NCBI GenBank assembly: GCA_900544725.1
Contig: UQWK01000019.1
Coordinates: 1-37,060 of the forward strand
Reading direction: 5' to 3'
DNA from: an uncultured Collinsella sp.
Lineage (GTDB): Bacteria; Actinomycetota; Coriobacteriia; Coriobacteriales; Coriobacteriaceae
Length of the DNA: 37,060 bases
Position numbers and translations under genes: made by a program. Below, piece by piece: positions 1-7,417 of the stretch. Position 1 is the first letter of the stretch, and every line of letters starts with the position of its first letter. The notes below the pieces were generated by a model, which searched no databases, had not been told where the DNA came from, and was given only the letters and a program-made list of their open reading frames with translations.

Positions 1-34
1 AGGGCGGCGTCCTAAACCGCTAGACGAACGGGCC
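1..34 (-). tRNA. tRNA-Glu, 5' part only (cut by window edge)
   Basis: Read on the minus strand, bases 34 to 1 begin GGCCCGTTCGTCTAGCGG, the typical 5' acceptor arm and D arm of a bacterial tRNA-Glu, and run into the 5' side of the anticodon stem. The anticodon lies outside the window, so the Glu assignment rests on similarity of the 5' half. It lies 17 nt downstream of tRNA-Gln and is probably co-transcribed with it. Confidence 0.8.
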
Positions 35-51
35 ATATGTAGCAAATGCAA

Positions 52-125
52 TGGCTGGGATGGAGGGAGTCGAACCCCCATTGACGGAACCAGAATCCGC
101 TGTCCTGCCATTAGACGACATCCCA
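52..125 (-). tRNA. tRNA-Gln (anticodon CTG)
   Basis: The minus strand folds into a full cloverleaf: a 7-bp acceptor stem (TGGGATG with CATCCCA) with the U1-A72 pair typical of tRNA-Gln, a D arm, an anticodon stem GCGGA/TCCGT around loop TTCTGGT with anticodon CTG, and a T arm containing GGTTCGACTCC. It has discriminator G and an encoded CCA end. It reads CAG codons. A strong promoter lies 45 nt upstream. Confidence 0.95.
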
Positions 126-169
126 ATGACTGCATCGCTGCGCTCGGCTGTGCCTTTGCGCAAGAAAGA

Positions 170-198
170 AATATACGGGAAGTCACGCCATGACGCAA
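170..198 (-). promoter_or_regulatory. Promoter of the tRNA-Gln/tRNA-Glu unit
   Basis: On the minus strand TTGCGT (bases 198-193) and TATATT (175-170) are separated by exactly 17 bp, close to the housekeeping sigma consensus. The -10 box lies 45 nt before the 5' base of tRNA-Gln. Found by eye. Confidence 0.75.
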
Positions 199-218
199 GC
201 CCCAATTTTGACTTTTTT

Positions 219-245
219 GAAATTCGGCCAAATTGGCCTAATTTC
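219..245. repeat. 27-bp palindrome upstream of the tRNA promoter
   Basis: GAAATTCGGCCAA and TTGGCCTAATTTC form 13-nt arms with one mismatch around a single central base. It lies about 20 bp upstream of the -35 box of the tRNA promoter, in the 276-base gap before the gene at 402. It could be a protein-binding site or part of an upstream activating region. Nothing else is recognised in that gap. Confidence 0.5.
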
Positions 246-401
246 GTCCAACCCGTGAAGGACCTGTGAAGCCGACCGCTGTACACGAAGGGCAAAACGC
301 CGCGAGCGGTAGCCGTCAACCGTTGGCGGATTCTACCGCGAAAACGATAGCACCAGGCAACACAATCGAAGTATCAATGATCGCGTAGATGTCGAGGCGC
401 C

Positions 402-812
402 ATGGACGAAGAGCTTGATTACCTATGGGAGACCCTGGGCCTCGAGATCACTGCCGACCTTTGGCCCGAACGGGACAAAATCCATCCCACGCTGCGCCCC
501 GCCATCACGGTGATGCAGGCAAATTACCGCCGCGCCTCATTTTTGATCATGCGGACGTCATGGCATGCGGCGCTCCCCGACCTCAAGCGCATCCAGGCAA
601 GCCTCGTCGAGCTGTCCGGCATGCCGACCGTCATATCCGAGACGAACCTGGAGCAGCGGCAGCGCGAGCGCCTGCAGCGGCAACGGATTCCGTTTATCTG
701 TCCCGGCGTTCAGGCATACCTGCCCTTTATGGACGAAGAGTATTGGAGCGACACGCCCGACAAGCACGTAAAGATCTACGACCCACACGAATGGGCGCAG
801 CTGAAGGACTGA
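402..812 (+). CDS. Conserved hypothetical protein, probably a truncated winged-helix regulator
   Basis: This 136-residue protein starts at ATG 402, with a GAGG about 5 nt upstream as a modest ribosome binding site. Residues about 100-120 contain RQRIPFICPGVQAYLPF, which resembles the core of MarR-like winged-helix proteins of Firmicutes and Coriobacteriia (typically R-I-P-F-I-x-P-G-x-Q-x-Y-L-P). Those relatives run on for roughly another hundred residues that carry the DNA-binding domain. Here the protein stops about 30 residues after the motif, with an acidic, aromatic tail. I therefore think it is a shortened copy or a decayed gene. It is convergent with the ArsC-like gene at 1009. The family link is from memory and uncertain; that the frame is coding is likelier than its function. 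Confidence 0.55.
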   Translation: MDEELDYLWETLGLEITADLWPERDKIHPTLRPAITVMQANYRRASFLIMRTSWHAALPDLKRIQASLVELSGMPTVISETNLEQRQRERLQRQRIPFICPGVQAYLPFMDEEYWSDTPDKHVKIYDPHEWAQLKD

Positions 813-830
813 CTGGGGCAGGCCCGCCGG

Positions 831-1002
831 CGGAAAGTGCGTCCCAGATTACAAGCTCAAACTGGTCCCCACTTTCCCGTCGAGCCCTCAACCGGAAACC
901 GCGTCCCAGAATCGGCGCTCGAAACGGGATGCCATTTCCGATAGAGCGCTCAACCGGAAAGCACATCCCAGAATCGCCACTCGAAACGGGACGCGCTATC
1001 CG
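831..1002. repeat. Three tandem copies of a 62-bp palindromic repeat
   Basis: The word CGGAAA begins at 831, 893 and 955, a constant period of 62 bp. Each copy continues with a (g/a)TCCCAGA segment, and copies 2 and 3 share CTCGAAACGGGA. Each unit is an imperfect hairpin: copy 2 pairs CGGAAACCGCGTCCC with GGGATGCCATTTCCG, and copy 1 pairs GGAAAGTG with CACTTTCC. The array fills the gap between two convergent genes and reaches to within a few bases of the stop codon at 1009. It resembles REP/BIME-type extragenic palindromes. Confidence 0.8.
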
Positions 1003-1008
1003 CAGCCG

Positions 1009-1368
1009 CTACAGCAACGCCTCGGTCCAAGCCGCTTCCTTAAAGCCAGGAATCGCAAAGTCGTCACCCAACAGTAGCGGACGCTTGACCAGCATGCCGT
1101 CGGTCGCCAGCAGCTCGTAGCACTCCTGATCCGTCATGCCCGCGTCCAGGCGCGCCTTCAGACCCAGCTCTCGATATTTCATGCCCGACGAGTTAAAGAA
1201 GCGTCGCACCGGCAGCCCCGAACGAGCAATCCAGGTCGCAAGTTCATCGGCCGTGGGATTGTCCGTAACGATATCGCGGTCGATATACTCAACCCCATGT
1301 TCGTCCAGCCATGCCTTGGCCTTTTTACAGGTCGAGCACTTGGGATATTCAACAAACAGTACGGTCAT
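1009..1368 (-). CDS. ArsC/Spx-family thioredoxin-fold protein
   Basis: This 119-residue protein matches the ArsC-related family (YffB/Spx/MgsR-like) in length and layout. It opens with a beta strand followed by PKCSTCKKA (residues 9-17), the CxxC motif at the start of the first helix. LPVRRFFNSSGMKYRELGLK (about 52-71) and MLVKRPLLL (about 91-99) are the other family signatures; the RP is the usual cis-proline region. True arsenate reductases use the first Cys and three arginines. Spx-type members instead act as redox-sensing RNA polymerase partners. With no ars genes nearby, arsenate reduction is not supported, and a redox or regulatory role is equally likely. The ATG start follows a strong GGAGGA site. 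The stop codon abuts the 62-bp repeat array. Confidence 0.88.
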   Translation of the reverse strand: MTVLFVEYPKCSTCKKAKAWLDEHGVEYIDRDIVTDNPTADELATWIARSGLPVRRFFNSSGMKYRELGLKARLDAGMTDQECYELLATDGMLVKRPLLLGDDFAIPGFKEAAWTEALL

Positions 1369-1460
1369 GGGAATCCTCCGAATATAGATCGGCCAACGCA
1401 GGTGCGCACCATACGAGGCGCCTTAGCATGATGGGCCAATTGTAGCCCACGGGTCACACG

Positions 1461-2513
1461 CTAAACGAACCGTACCCCGAATCCGCGTTTGATGAACGGC
1501 AGCAGCTCCATTGCCTCGGGCGTGATATGGCCCGCAACGTTCATGCGCTTGTCACCGGGAAGATCGACCCGCGCAATCTCAAGCTCGCCTTCGTAGCGCC
1601 CATAGCCGCTATTGCTCACAGCGATCGACCCCGTCTTTCGCGGCAGGCCGGCACCGGTATCCGTCGGCACGGAATCCGGCTTAAGCGTCGTGCGCGACTC
1701 CTGAGACCTAAAGATGAGGGTACTCGAATCGGGCCGGTCGTGATGAATCTGCCCGCGCACATAGGCATAGCCGGGGTCAAGCTGGCATTGCAAATCCACG
1801 TATCCGGCGGAAACTTGAGCAAACTGCGCCCAGCCCGCATCGGAAAGATCGGGGTCGCCGACCAACACAATGTCGCAATCGGCGCCATGCGCAAGCTCAA
1901 GCATGTTGAGGGCAACCTTTGACGCGCGACCGCGCTGCTCCTCAACCGTCGGCAGTCCTTCGAATACCGGCCCGCGAACGTTGGCATCACCCGGCACAAA
2001 AGCCATGATTTCGAAGCCAAGCGCCGCAAGACGAAGATTCGTCCGAGCAATGTCTTCCAGAGCTAAACCGGTATAAGGCTTGGGATAAAAATTGTGGCAG
2101 GCGGCAAAACGAGTCACATCGGCACCGGCTTCTCGCCACGATGCGATTTCATCAGAACTCACCGTCGATGCATTGACCACAATGTGAAATACACCGGACA
2201 ACTCCGCGACCCGCTGGGCGCTAAAGCCATAGTCCAAACGAAGGTATTCGAGCCCCAGGTCACGCAGATCCTCGATACGCTCAAGCCCGAGCAAATCGCA
2301 CGTGCGCGGCCCCACATCGGCAATGAGCGCAATGCCGCGGGCGGAAAGCAGCGACAGCACGTGACGGACCTTATCGGCATACGCCGCTCCCCCATCCTCG
2401 GGAATATGCAGCGAGGTAAACGCATAGCGCGCACCCGCCGCGGCGCCACGCTCAATCGTCCGTTCAATATCCTGCAGAGGGCTAGAAAGATAAATCGAAA
2501 TACCCGTTTTCAC
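1461..2513 (-). CDS. mupG: 6-phospho-N-acetylmuramidase (MupG, DUF871 family)
   Basis: This 350-residue protein begins with a TIM-barrel strand containing GISIYLSSP, then FTSLHIPE, and has a separate beta-rich C-terminal domain (from about residue 240), the layout of the DUF871/MupG family. Characterised members are cytoplasmic and cleave MurNAc-6-phosphate-GlcNAc, imported by the PTS, into MurNAc-6-phosphate and GlcNAc. Its place as last gene of murR-murQ-murP-mupG fits this exactly. The start is GTG at 2513, chosen because AAGGAG lies 10 nt upstream on the minus strand. An intrinsic terminator (2530-2563) stands between murP and this gene, with its U-tract only 16 nt before the start codon, so expression may depend on read-through. 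DUF871 proteins are often annotated as outer-surface proteins; the operon context argues against that here. Confidence 0.9.
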   Translation of the reverse strand: MKTGISIYLSSPLQDIERTIERGAAAGARYAFTSLHIPEDGGAAYADKVRHVLSLLSARGIALIADVGPRTCDLLGLERIEDLRDLGLEYLRLDYGFSAQRVAELSGVFHIVVNASTVSSDEIASWREAGADVTRFAACHNFYPKPYTGLALEDIARTNLRLAALGFEIMAFVPGDANVRGPVFEGLPTVEEQRGRASKVALNMLELAHGADCDIVLVGDPDLSDAGWAQFAQVSAGYVDLQCQLDPGYAYVRGQIHHDRPDSSTLIFRSQESRTTLKPDSVPTDTGAGLPRKTGSIAVSNSGYGRYEGELEIARVDLPGDKRMNVAGHITPEAMELLPFIKRGFGVRFV

Positions 2514-2529
2514 GCTTCAACGCTCCTTT

Positions 2530-2563
2530 AAAAAAGGCCGGCGGAGCAGTTAGCCCCGCCGGC
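2530..2563 (-). terminator. Intrinsic terminator between murP and mupG
   Basis: On the minus strand GCCGGCGG and CCGCCGGC form an 8-bp GC stem (2537-2544 with 2556-2563), extended inside by a GC/GC pair, and are followed by six U (2535-2530). The mupG ribosome binding site begins immediately after the U-tract. It probably reduces rather than blocks mupG expression. Confidence 0.8.
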
Positions 2564-2630
2564 ACAACCATAGCATCAAGAAATCTTCCGCGCGCCGCGA
2601 GCCCTGAGCAACACGGCTCGCGATATCAAA

Positions 2631-4061
2631 CTACTCGCCAAAAAACTCGTTGATCTTCTGCTCGTCGACGCCAAAAAACCACGTCAGGACAAAGCCGGCG
2701 GCATAGGCAAGCAGCATAGCGGCAACGTAGCCGAGCTGCTGGCCAGGAACGACGATCAGCAGGCCAAACAGACCGGAAACGCCCTGAGAAACCGTGCCGA
2801 TGTGAAGCAGCGCCGCGAGCGCGCCGCCAAATCCGGCACCCAGGCAGGCCGTCACAAACGGACGAACGAGCGGCAGCGTAACGGCATACATCAGAGGCTC
2901 GCCCACGCCCAGGATGCCAACGGGGATGGACTCGGCGACATACTTCTTGAGCTTGGCGTTCTTGGTCTTAAAGTACAGCGCCAAACCGGCACCGACCTGG
3001 CCGCCGCCAGCCATCATAAGGATGGGCAGCAGGTAATTGATGCCCTTGGTAGCGCCGTCGGGATCGTTGAGCATAGCGTGGATCGGCGTGAGCGCCTGAT
3101 GCAGGCCGACGGACACCAGCGGCAAGAAGCCTGCCGACAGGATATAGCCGCCCAGGACGCCCAGCTTCTCGAAGATAAAGGTGAGGACGCTAAAGATCGC
3201 GGTCGTCAGCCAAGCGCCAACCGGCTGGATGACAAGCATCAGAGCAAAGGCGCCGATGATGAGCACCAGCAGCGGGGACAGGAACGTATCGAGCGCGTTG
3301 GGCATGACCTTGCGAATCTGACGCTCCATCCAGGCGAAAAACGCACCAGCGATGAGAGCCGCGATCATGCCGCCCGCTGCGGGGTTGTACTGCGCATTGG
3401 TGAGCGGCAGCAGAATGGCAGTGGCAGGATCAGCAGCGCCAGGCGCAAGCAGGGGCATGGCGCTGTTGGCGATACACATCATGCCGGCGATACCGCCCAG
3501 CGCAGCGGAGCCACCAAACTCGCGTGCCGCGTTATAGCCCACCAAGATGGGCAGATAGGCGAAGAGGGCCCAACCCATGGAACGAATGCCCTGGTACCAC
3601 CACTCGCCTGCAAGCGCGCCTGCCGTCGAGACGTTAATGACGTTGCAGATACCGTTGATGAGGCCAGCCGCAATGATGCCGGGAAGCAGGGCGACGAAGA
3701 CATTGGAAATCTTCTTGAGGAAGGCCTGAACCGGCTTGGACTCGTACTTGGCCTTCTGCGCGGCCTTGTTTGTGGCCGCAGCGTCAACCACGCTCTCATC
3801 AGCAACGCCTTTCGCAAGGCCGGTGAGCTTGGAGAACTCCTCGAGCACCTTATTCACCTTGCCCGGACCCAGCACAATCTGCATCGTGTCGTCCTCGACC
3901 AGGCCCATCACGCCGTCGAGTGCCTTAATACCCTCCGTGTCGACGTTGCCCGTGTCTTTGACGGTCACGCGCAGGCGCGTCATGCACGCCGCGTTTGCCA
4001 ACACGTTGTCTTTACCGCCCAAAAGGTCCAGCAGCTTTTGAGCCAGCTCTTTGTTCGTCAT
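2631..4061 (-). CDS. murP: PTS transporter EIIBC for N-acetylmuramic acid (MurP type)
   Basis: This 476-residue protein has the EIIB domain at the N-terminus (residues 1-80, with phospho-acceptor Cys26 in NAACMTRLRV) and a ten-helix-type EIIC membrane domain behind it (about 110-475). There is no EIIA domain, as in E. coli MurP, which is almost the same length and borrows EIIA from the glucose system. It takes up and phosphorylates MurNAc, or with MupG the disaccharide MurNAc-GlcNAc, in the cytoplasmic membrane. Substrate is assigned from context (murQ and mupG on either side); sequence alone would only say glucose/sucrose-superfamily EIIBC. ATG 4061 is chosen because AAGGAGGAG lies 4 nt before it, so the frame's extra upstream residues are not coding. 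It starts 57 nt after murQ. Confidence 0.9.
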   Translation of the reverse strand: MTNKELAQKLLDLLGGKDNVLANAACMTRLRVTVKDTGNVDTEGIKALDGVMGLVEDDTMQIVLGPGKVNKVLEEFSKLTGLAKGVADESVVDAAATNKAAQKAKYESKPVQAFLKKISNVFVALLPGIIAAGLINGICNVINVSTAGALAGEWWYQGIRSMGWALFAYLPILVGYNAAREFGGSAALGGIAGMMCIANSAMPLLAPGAADPATAILLPLTNAQYNPAAGGMIAALIAGAFFAWMERQIRKVMPNALDTFLSPLLVLIIGAFALMLVIQPVGAWLTTAIFSVLTFIFEKLGVLGGYILSAGFLPLVSVGLHQALTPIHAMLNDPDGATKGINYLLPILMMAGGGQVGAGLALYFKTKNAKLKKYVAESIPVGILGVGEPLMYAVTLPLVRPFVTACLGAGFGGALAALLHIGTVSQGVSGLFGLLIVVPGQQLGYVAAMLLAYAAGFVLTWFFGVDEQKINEFFGE

Positions 4062-4118
4062 AACTCCTCCTTGTATTGGGTACCTCTTCTTGATGTCATA
4101 TCTGCTCACGCCGTGCAC

Positions 4119-5042
4119 CTATTGGGCATCGGCGTTGCCCTTCTCATGGCCACTCACCGCAGCACGGACATGGCCGCGCGCCCGCTCGAGAGCCACCGCA
4201 GCCTGCTCGACATCGCAGTCCAGCAGCACCGAGACAATAGCGGTCTTTACGTGGCCGCCGGCATCTGCAAGCGCCTGAACAGCGCGCTCGCGCGTGCAGC
4301 CGGTCGCCTCCATCACGATGTTCTGGCCGCGCACCACCAACTTCTCGTTCGTCTGCTGCACATCGACCATCAGGTTTTGGTACACCTTGCCAATCTTGAC
4401 CATGGCACCGGTCGAAATCATATTGAGAATGAGCTTTTGGACCGTTCCCGCCTTGAGCCTCGTTGAGCCGGTCAGCACCTCGGGACCGGGCACGGGCTCA
4501 ATGGCAAGATCTGCACTCTCCCCGATCGTCGACCCTTGGTTACAGGCAATTGCGATGGTCTTGCACCCAGTTGCTTTGGCGTACACAAGGCCGCCCACCA
4601 CATAGGGAGTACGACCGCTTGCTGCCAGGCCAACGACAAGATCCTTGTCCGAAAGTCCACGCTCCCGCAGGTCGCTCGCGCCAAGCTCCTCGCTGTCTTC
4701 GGCACCTTCGACAGCCTTGATAAACGCCGTCTCGCCTCCGGCAATGAGCCCGACAATCAGATCGGGTGACACACCAAACGTGGGCGGGCACTCCGAAGCG
4801 TCGAGCACGCCCAGACGACCGCTGGTGCCTGCACCCATGTAAAAGACGCGCCCGCCGCGCTCGAGTGCCTCAGCAGCCCAGTCGATTGCTGTGGCAACCT
4901 GGGGCAACACTTTCGTGACCGACTGGACGGCACGAAGATCCTCATCGTTCATCGTCGTGACGATTTGCAGCGATGTCATCGTATCGAGGTCCATTGACCT
5001 TTGATTACGCTGTTCAGTCGTGAATTTTGTTAAATCGAGCAT
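4119..5042 (-). CDS. murQ: N-acetylmuramic acid 6-phosphate etherase
   Basis: MurQ cleaves the lactyl ether of MurNAc-6-phosphate to give GlcNAc-6-phosphate and D-lactate in the cytoplasm. The 307-residue protein is a SIS-domain enzyme of normal family length (E. coli 298). It contains GAGTSGRLGVLDASECPP (about residues 70-87) and VEGAEDSEE (111-119). Glu84 and Glu115 correspond to the two catalytic glutamates of the family. The N-terminus, LTKFTTEQRNQRSMDLD, is also typical. ATG 5042 is preceded by a GAGG-type site that overlaps the murR stop codon region (10-nt gap), so murR and murQ are probably translationally coupled. The long upstream extension in the same frame overlaps murR and is not coding. 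Confidence 0.95.
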   Translation of the reverse strand: MLDLTKFTTEQRNQRSMDLDTMTSLQIVTTMNDEDLRAVQSVTKVLPQVATAIDWAAEALERGGRVFYMGAGTSGRLGVLDASECPPTFGVSPDLIVGLIAGGETAFIKAVEGAEDSEELGASDLRERGLSDKDLVVGLAASGRTPYVVGGLVYAKATGCKTIAIACNQGSTIGESADLAIEPVPGPEVLTGSTRLKAGTVQKLILNMISTGAMVKIGKVYQNLMVDVQQTNEKLVVRGQNIVMEATGCTRERAVQALADAGGHVKTAIVSVLLDCDVEQAAVALERARGHVRAAVSGHEKGNADAQ

Positions 5043-5052
5043 TTCATTCACC

Positions 5053-5904
5053 TCATCTTTCCTGTTTCTCGATGTAGTTTTGCTTAATGACATGCGTCGC
5101 CCGCTCGTAGTCGCTGGCAACGTAAGCAGCGTACAGGGCATCGACAACCATAAGCTGGGCCATACGCGAGGCCATGGCACCGCTGCGGACCAAGGGCTCG
5201 CTTGCAGCAACGCCGAGCACGGCATCGGCCATGGTGGCAAGCTTGGACGATCCGTCTACCTTGGTCACGGCCACAACGGGACAGTTGTGACGTTGAGCCT
5301 CGACGGTGCAGTCCAGCACTTCTTGCGTTAAGCCCGAGTAGCTAAAGGCGATTGCCATATCGCCCTCATGCATGTTCTTGGCACACAGGAGCTGATCATG
5401 CCAGTCGTCGTACAGATGGCACTCTTTGTCAACACGCATGAGCTTTTGCGCTAGATCGTGCGCGACCAAACGAGAGGCACCAATACCGAACAGATTGACC
5501 GCGCGTGCCCGCTTAAGATGGGCCGCGCATCGCTCCAAGACGGTGTAATCGAGCGTTCGCGCCGTCGCCTCGATTGTGCGCACGTTGCTTTTCATCACCT
5601 TCCCCACGATACGTTCGACGCTGTCGTCCATGGAGATGTCCTCGAGGGCAACGTCTTTCTTGTCACCCAAGAGCGCCAGTTCGGCAATCAGTTCGCGCTG
5701 GAACTCCTTGTAGCCCGCAAAACCCAAGCGCTTGCAAAAACGCAAAATGCTCGAGGGCGAGGAGAACGTGGCATCGGTAAGACCGCGGACGGACAGCCCG
5801 ACCACCTCATGCGGATGAGCACTCACGCATGCGATGACATTGCGTTCCGCCGGACTCGCGCTGAACTCACGCTCGCGAAGCCTTAAAAGCAATCCGTTTG
5901 TCAT
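5053..5904 (-). CDS. murR: RpiR-family transcriptional regulator of the MurNAc operon (MurR-like)
   Basis: This 283-residue protein has an N-terminal RpiR helix-turn-helix (residues 1-78, with SSPSILRFCKRLGFAGYKEF as recognition region) and a C-terminal SIS sugar-phosphate-binding domain (about 110-250, with NLFGIGASRLVAHDLAQKL and FSYSGLTQEV). In E. coli MurR represses the MurNAc genes and is relieved by MurNAc-6-phosphate; its place as first gene of the operon suggests autoregulation here. I chose ATG 5904: GGAGG sits 8 nt before it, whereas a GTG three codons earlier overlaps that site. The upstream region contains an inverted repeat that may be its operator (5950-5978). Confidence 0.85.
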   Translation of the reverse strand: MTNGLLLRLREREFSASPAERNVIACVSAHPHEVVGLSVRGLTDATFSSPSSILRFCKRLGFAGYKEFQRELIAELALLGDKKDVALEDISMDDSVERIVGKVMKSNVRTIEATARTLDYTVLERCAAHLKRARAVNLFGIGASRLVAHDLAQKLMRVDKECHLYDDWHDQLLCAKNMHEGDMAIAFSYSGLTQEVLDCTVEAQRHNCPVVAVTKVDGSSKLATMADAVLGVAASEPLVRSGAMASRMAQLMVVDALYAAYVASDYERATHVIKQNYIEKQER

Positions 5905-5949
5905 CTCAAACACCTCCGTTGAGAAGAATTAAAGACCAACGAACGATTC

Positions 5950-5978
5950 GTACCGGATATAAACAGCTTTTACGGTAC
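5950..5978 (-). promoter_or_regulatory. Inverted repeat upstream of murR, candidate operator
   Basis: GTACCG and CGGTAC (5950-5955 and 5973-5978) form a perfect 6-bp inverted repeat with 17-bp spacing, 46 nt upstream of the murR start. A TTTATATC sequence on the minus strand between the arms could be the -10 region, but no good -35 is visible. Two half-sites bracketing a promoter would suit a dimeric RpiR repressor. Function is inferred. Confidence 0.4.
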
Positions 5979-6000
5979 ATTGTGCCGCATCGTGGCGCAC

Positions 6001-6027
6001 AAAGGGCGAGCGTTCTACCGCTCGCCC
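6001..6027 (-). terminator. Hairpin downstream of the VanZ-like gene
   Basis: GGGCGAGCG (6004-6012) and CGCTCGCCC (6019-6027) make a perfect 9-bp stem with a 6-nt loop. On the minus strand only three U follow, so it is a weak intrinsic terminator for the gene ending at 6102. It also separates that gene from the mur promoter. Confidence 0.55.
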
Positions 6028-6101
6028 CTCAAATCCGACCGCTCGGAAATACGCGCGACACAAAATGATTCATCGAGGTCGCATTATTCGTAACAGGGTT
6101 G

Positions 6102-6680
6102 TTAACGACGTTTCGCATGGGCGCCAATGGGACAGGTCGCGCGCTGAACCAGTACCGCCGCCAGCAGCACCAACAGCATGGCGGTGACATAGCCCGCAGC
6201 ATCGAAGCCCAAATCGATTATGTCGAAATGACGACCAGGAACAAAGATCTTGTGCACTTGGTCACCGACAGAGCAGACGGCGCAAAAGAGCAGAGCGAGT
6301 ACGTACCGGAATCGCGCGCACGGCAGGCACTCGCCCAGGCATGCCGCCGTCGCCGAAGCAAACAGTCCTACAAAAAAGAACTCAACGGTATGTGCGACGC
6401 GACGAATGTTGGCACCCATCCACAGACGAACGGGCGCAAGCGGGTCGGGATGAACGGAGGCAGTCGTTGAGCCCGCGTCCCCGACGGCATCTCCCACCTG
6501 GGTCTCCCCCGCAGTCTCGGGCTGTACGCTGGCGCTTTGCCCTTCCACCGCGCGCGCAGTGGACTCGCTGAGCGATGACGTCTGCTCCACGTTTTGCTCC
6601 GTCAGCATCCAAATACTTGCCAGCGTCACGGCCAGCAGGACAACCGAAATCCATCCGACTATGTGCTTCACACGCGCCAA
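6102..6680 (-). CDS. VanZ-like family membrane protein
   Basis: This 192-residue protein has a first membrane segment (about residues 8-25), a long polar Ser/Glu/Thr-rich segment (30-85) probably outside the membrane, then three more membrane segments (about 95-112, 125-140, 157-176). The VanZ signature is clear: RRVAHTVEFFFVGLF, and after it GDQVHKIFVPGRHFDIIDLGFDAAG. VanZ of Tn1546 raises teicoplanin resistance by an unknown mechanism; most genomic homologues have no known function, so resistance should not be inferred. The start is TTG 6680, chosen because GGAGG lies 7 nt upstream. The gene stands alone between the mur operon and the recombinase. Confidence 0.85.
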   Translation of the reverse strand: MARVKHIVGWISVVLLAVTLASIWMLTEQNVEQTSSLSESTARAVEGQSASVQPETAGETQVGDAVGDAGSTTASVHPDPLAPVRLWMGANIRRVAHTVEFFFVGLFASATAACLGECLPCARFRYVLALLFCAVCSVGDQVHKIFVPGRHFDIIDLGFDAAGYVTAMLLVLLAAVLVQRATCPIGAHAKRR

Positions 6681-6766
6681 GGGCTAACCTCCGTCATTTT
6701 TTGAGCAGCAGCGAGTGTACCCCCAAATGCAGTTGTCGCCGTAGCGAAATCCAAAATGTTCGAATC

Positions 6767-6792
6767 GGGGCGCCAAAGGACCGTGGCGCCCC
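6767..6792 (-). terminator. Hairpin at the end of the recombinase gene
   Basis: GGGGCGCCA (6767-6775) and TGGCGCCCC (6784-6792) form a perfect 9-bp stem starting at the last base of the recombinase stop codon. No U-tract follows on the minus strand, so termination would be weak or Rho-assisted. Confidence 0.4.
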
Positions 6793-7397
6793 TACTCCAT
6801 CTCGCGCATCCAGCGATCGAACGTCCCCACGCACACGCCTAGCCGCTTTGCCGCCTGACTCCGCGTGATATCACCCGCTTCGTAGGTATCGCGTACCAGC
6901 TCGAATTGCGGAGGACAGGGCTTGCGCGGCCGGCCAAAGCGCACGCCGCGCGCTCGCGCCGCCGCAATGCCCTCGGCTTGGCGCCGGTGAATGTTCTCGC
7001 GCTCCACCTGCGCCACATAGCTCAGCAGCTGCAAAACAATATCGGCAATCAACGCACTCGTCACGTCCGACCCACCACAGTCTCTGGCGCGCGTGTCGAG
7101 CAACGGCATGTCCAGCACCACGATGGCGGCGCCGAGCTCTTTGGTTATGCACCGCCATTCCTCGAGGATCTCGCTGTAGTTACGGCCCAGCCGATCAATG
7201 GAAAGTACCACCAGCACATCACCGGAATCCAACGCGCACAGCAGCTCGCGATACCGCGGTCGATCGAAGTCCTTGCCGCTCGCATGATCGGCAAAGATAT
7301 TCGCCGGTTCCACGCCATAGGCGCCCAGCGCATCCAGCTGCCGATTCAGATTTTGATCACGCGAGCTCACCCGCGCATACCCGTACACCGTTGTCAT
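6792..7397 (-). CDS. Serine recombinase (resolvase/invertase family)
   Basis: This 201-residue protein starts TTVYGYARVSSRDQNLNRQ, with the catalytic serine at position 11 in the RVS motif. It continues with DHASGKDFDRPRY, LVVLSIDRLGRNY and a long E helix, all hallmarks of small serine recombinases. The C-terminus (about 155-200) is a Hin-type helix-turn-helix with ITRSQAAKRLGVCVGTFDRWM. Such enzymes resolve cointegrates or flip DNA between short inverted sites. ATG 7397 was chosen because the family begins at this position; a GGGGA lies 4 nt before it. No transposase, plasmid or phage gene accompanies it. Possible substrates include the inverted repeats elsewhere in the window, but no invertible promoter was recognised next to it. 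Confidence 0.92.
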   Translation of the reverse strand: MTTVYGYARVSSRDQNLNRQLDALGAYGVEPANIFADHASGKDFDRPRYRELLCALDSGDVLVVLSIDRLGRNYSEILEEWRCITKELGAAIVVLDMPLLDTRARDCGGSDVTSALIADIVLQLLSYVAQVERENIHRRQAEGIAAARARGVRFGRPRKPCPPQFELVRDTYEAGDITRSQAAKRLGVCVGTFDRWMREME

Positions 7398-7417
7398 CTC
7401 ATCCCCGCTCTCTCGTA

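Noticed and set aside
831..1002. CRISPR array
   Set aside because: There are only three units; they diverge, are palindromic over their length, have no distinct spacers and no cas genes.
1009..1368. Dedicated arsenate resistance
   Set aside because: There is no arsenite exporter or regulator beside it, and the same fold is used by Spx-type redox proteins.
2802..4466. Plus-strand protein opposite murP and murQ
   Set aside because: Its frame is only the antisense of two well-recognised genes and it has no start signal.
6102..6680. Glycopeptide resistance gene
   Set aside because: VanZ-like genes are widespread in genomes without resistance, and no van genes are nearby.
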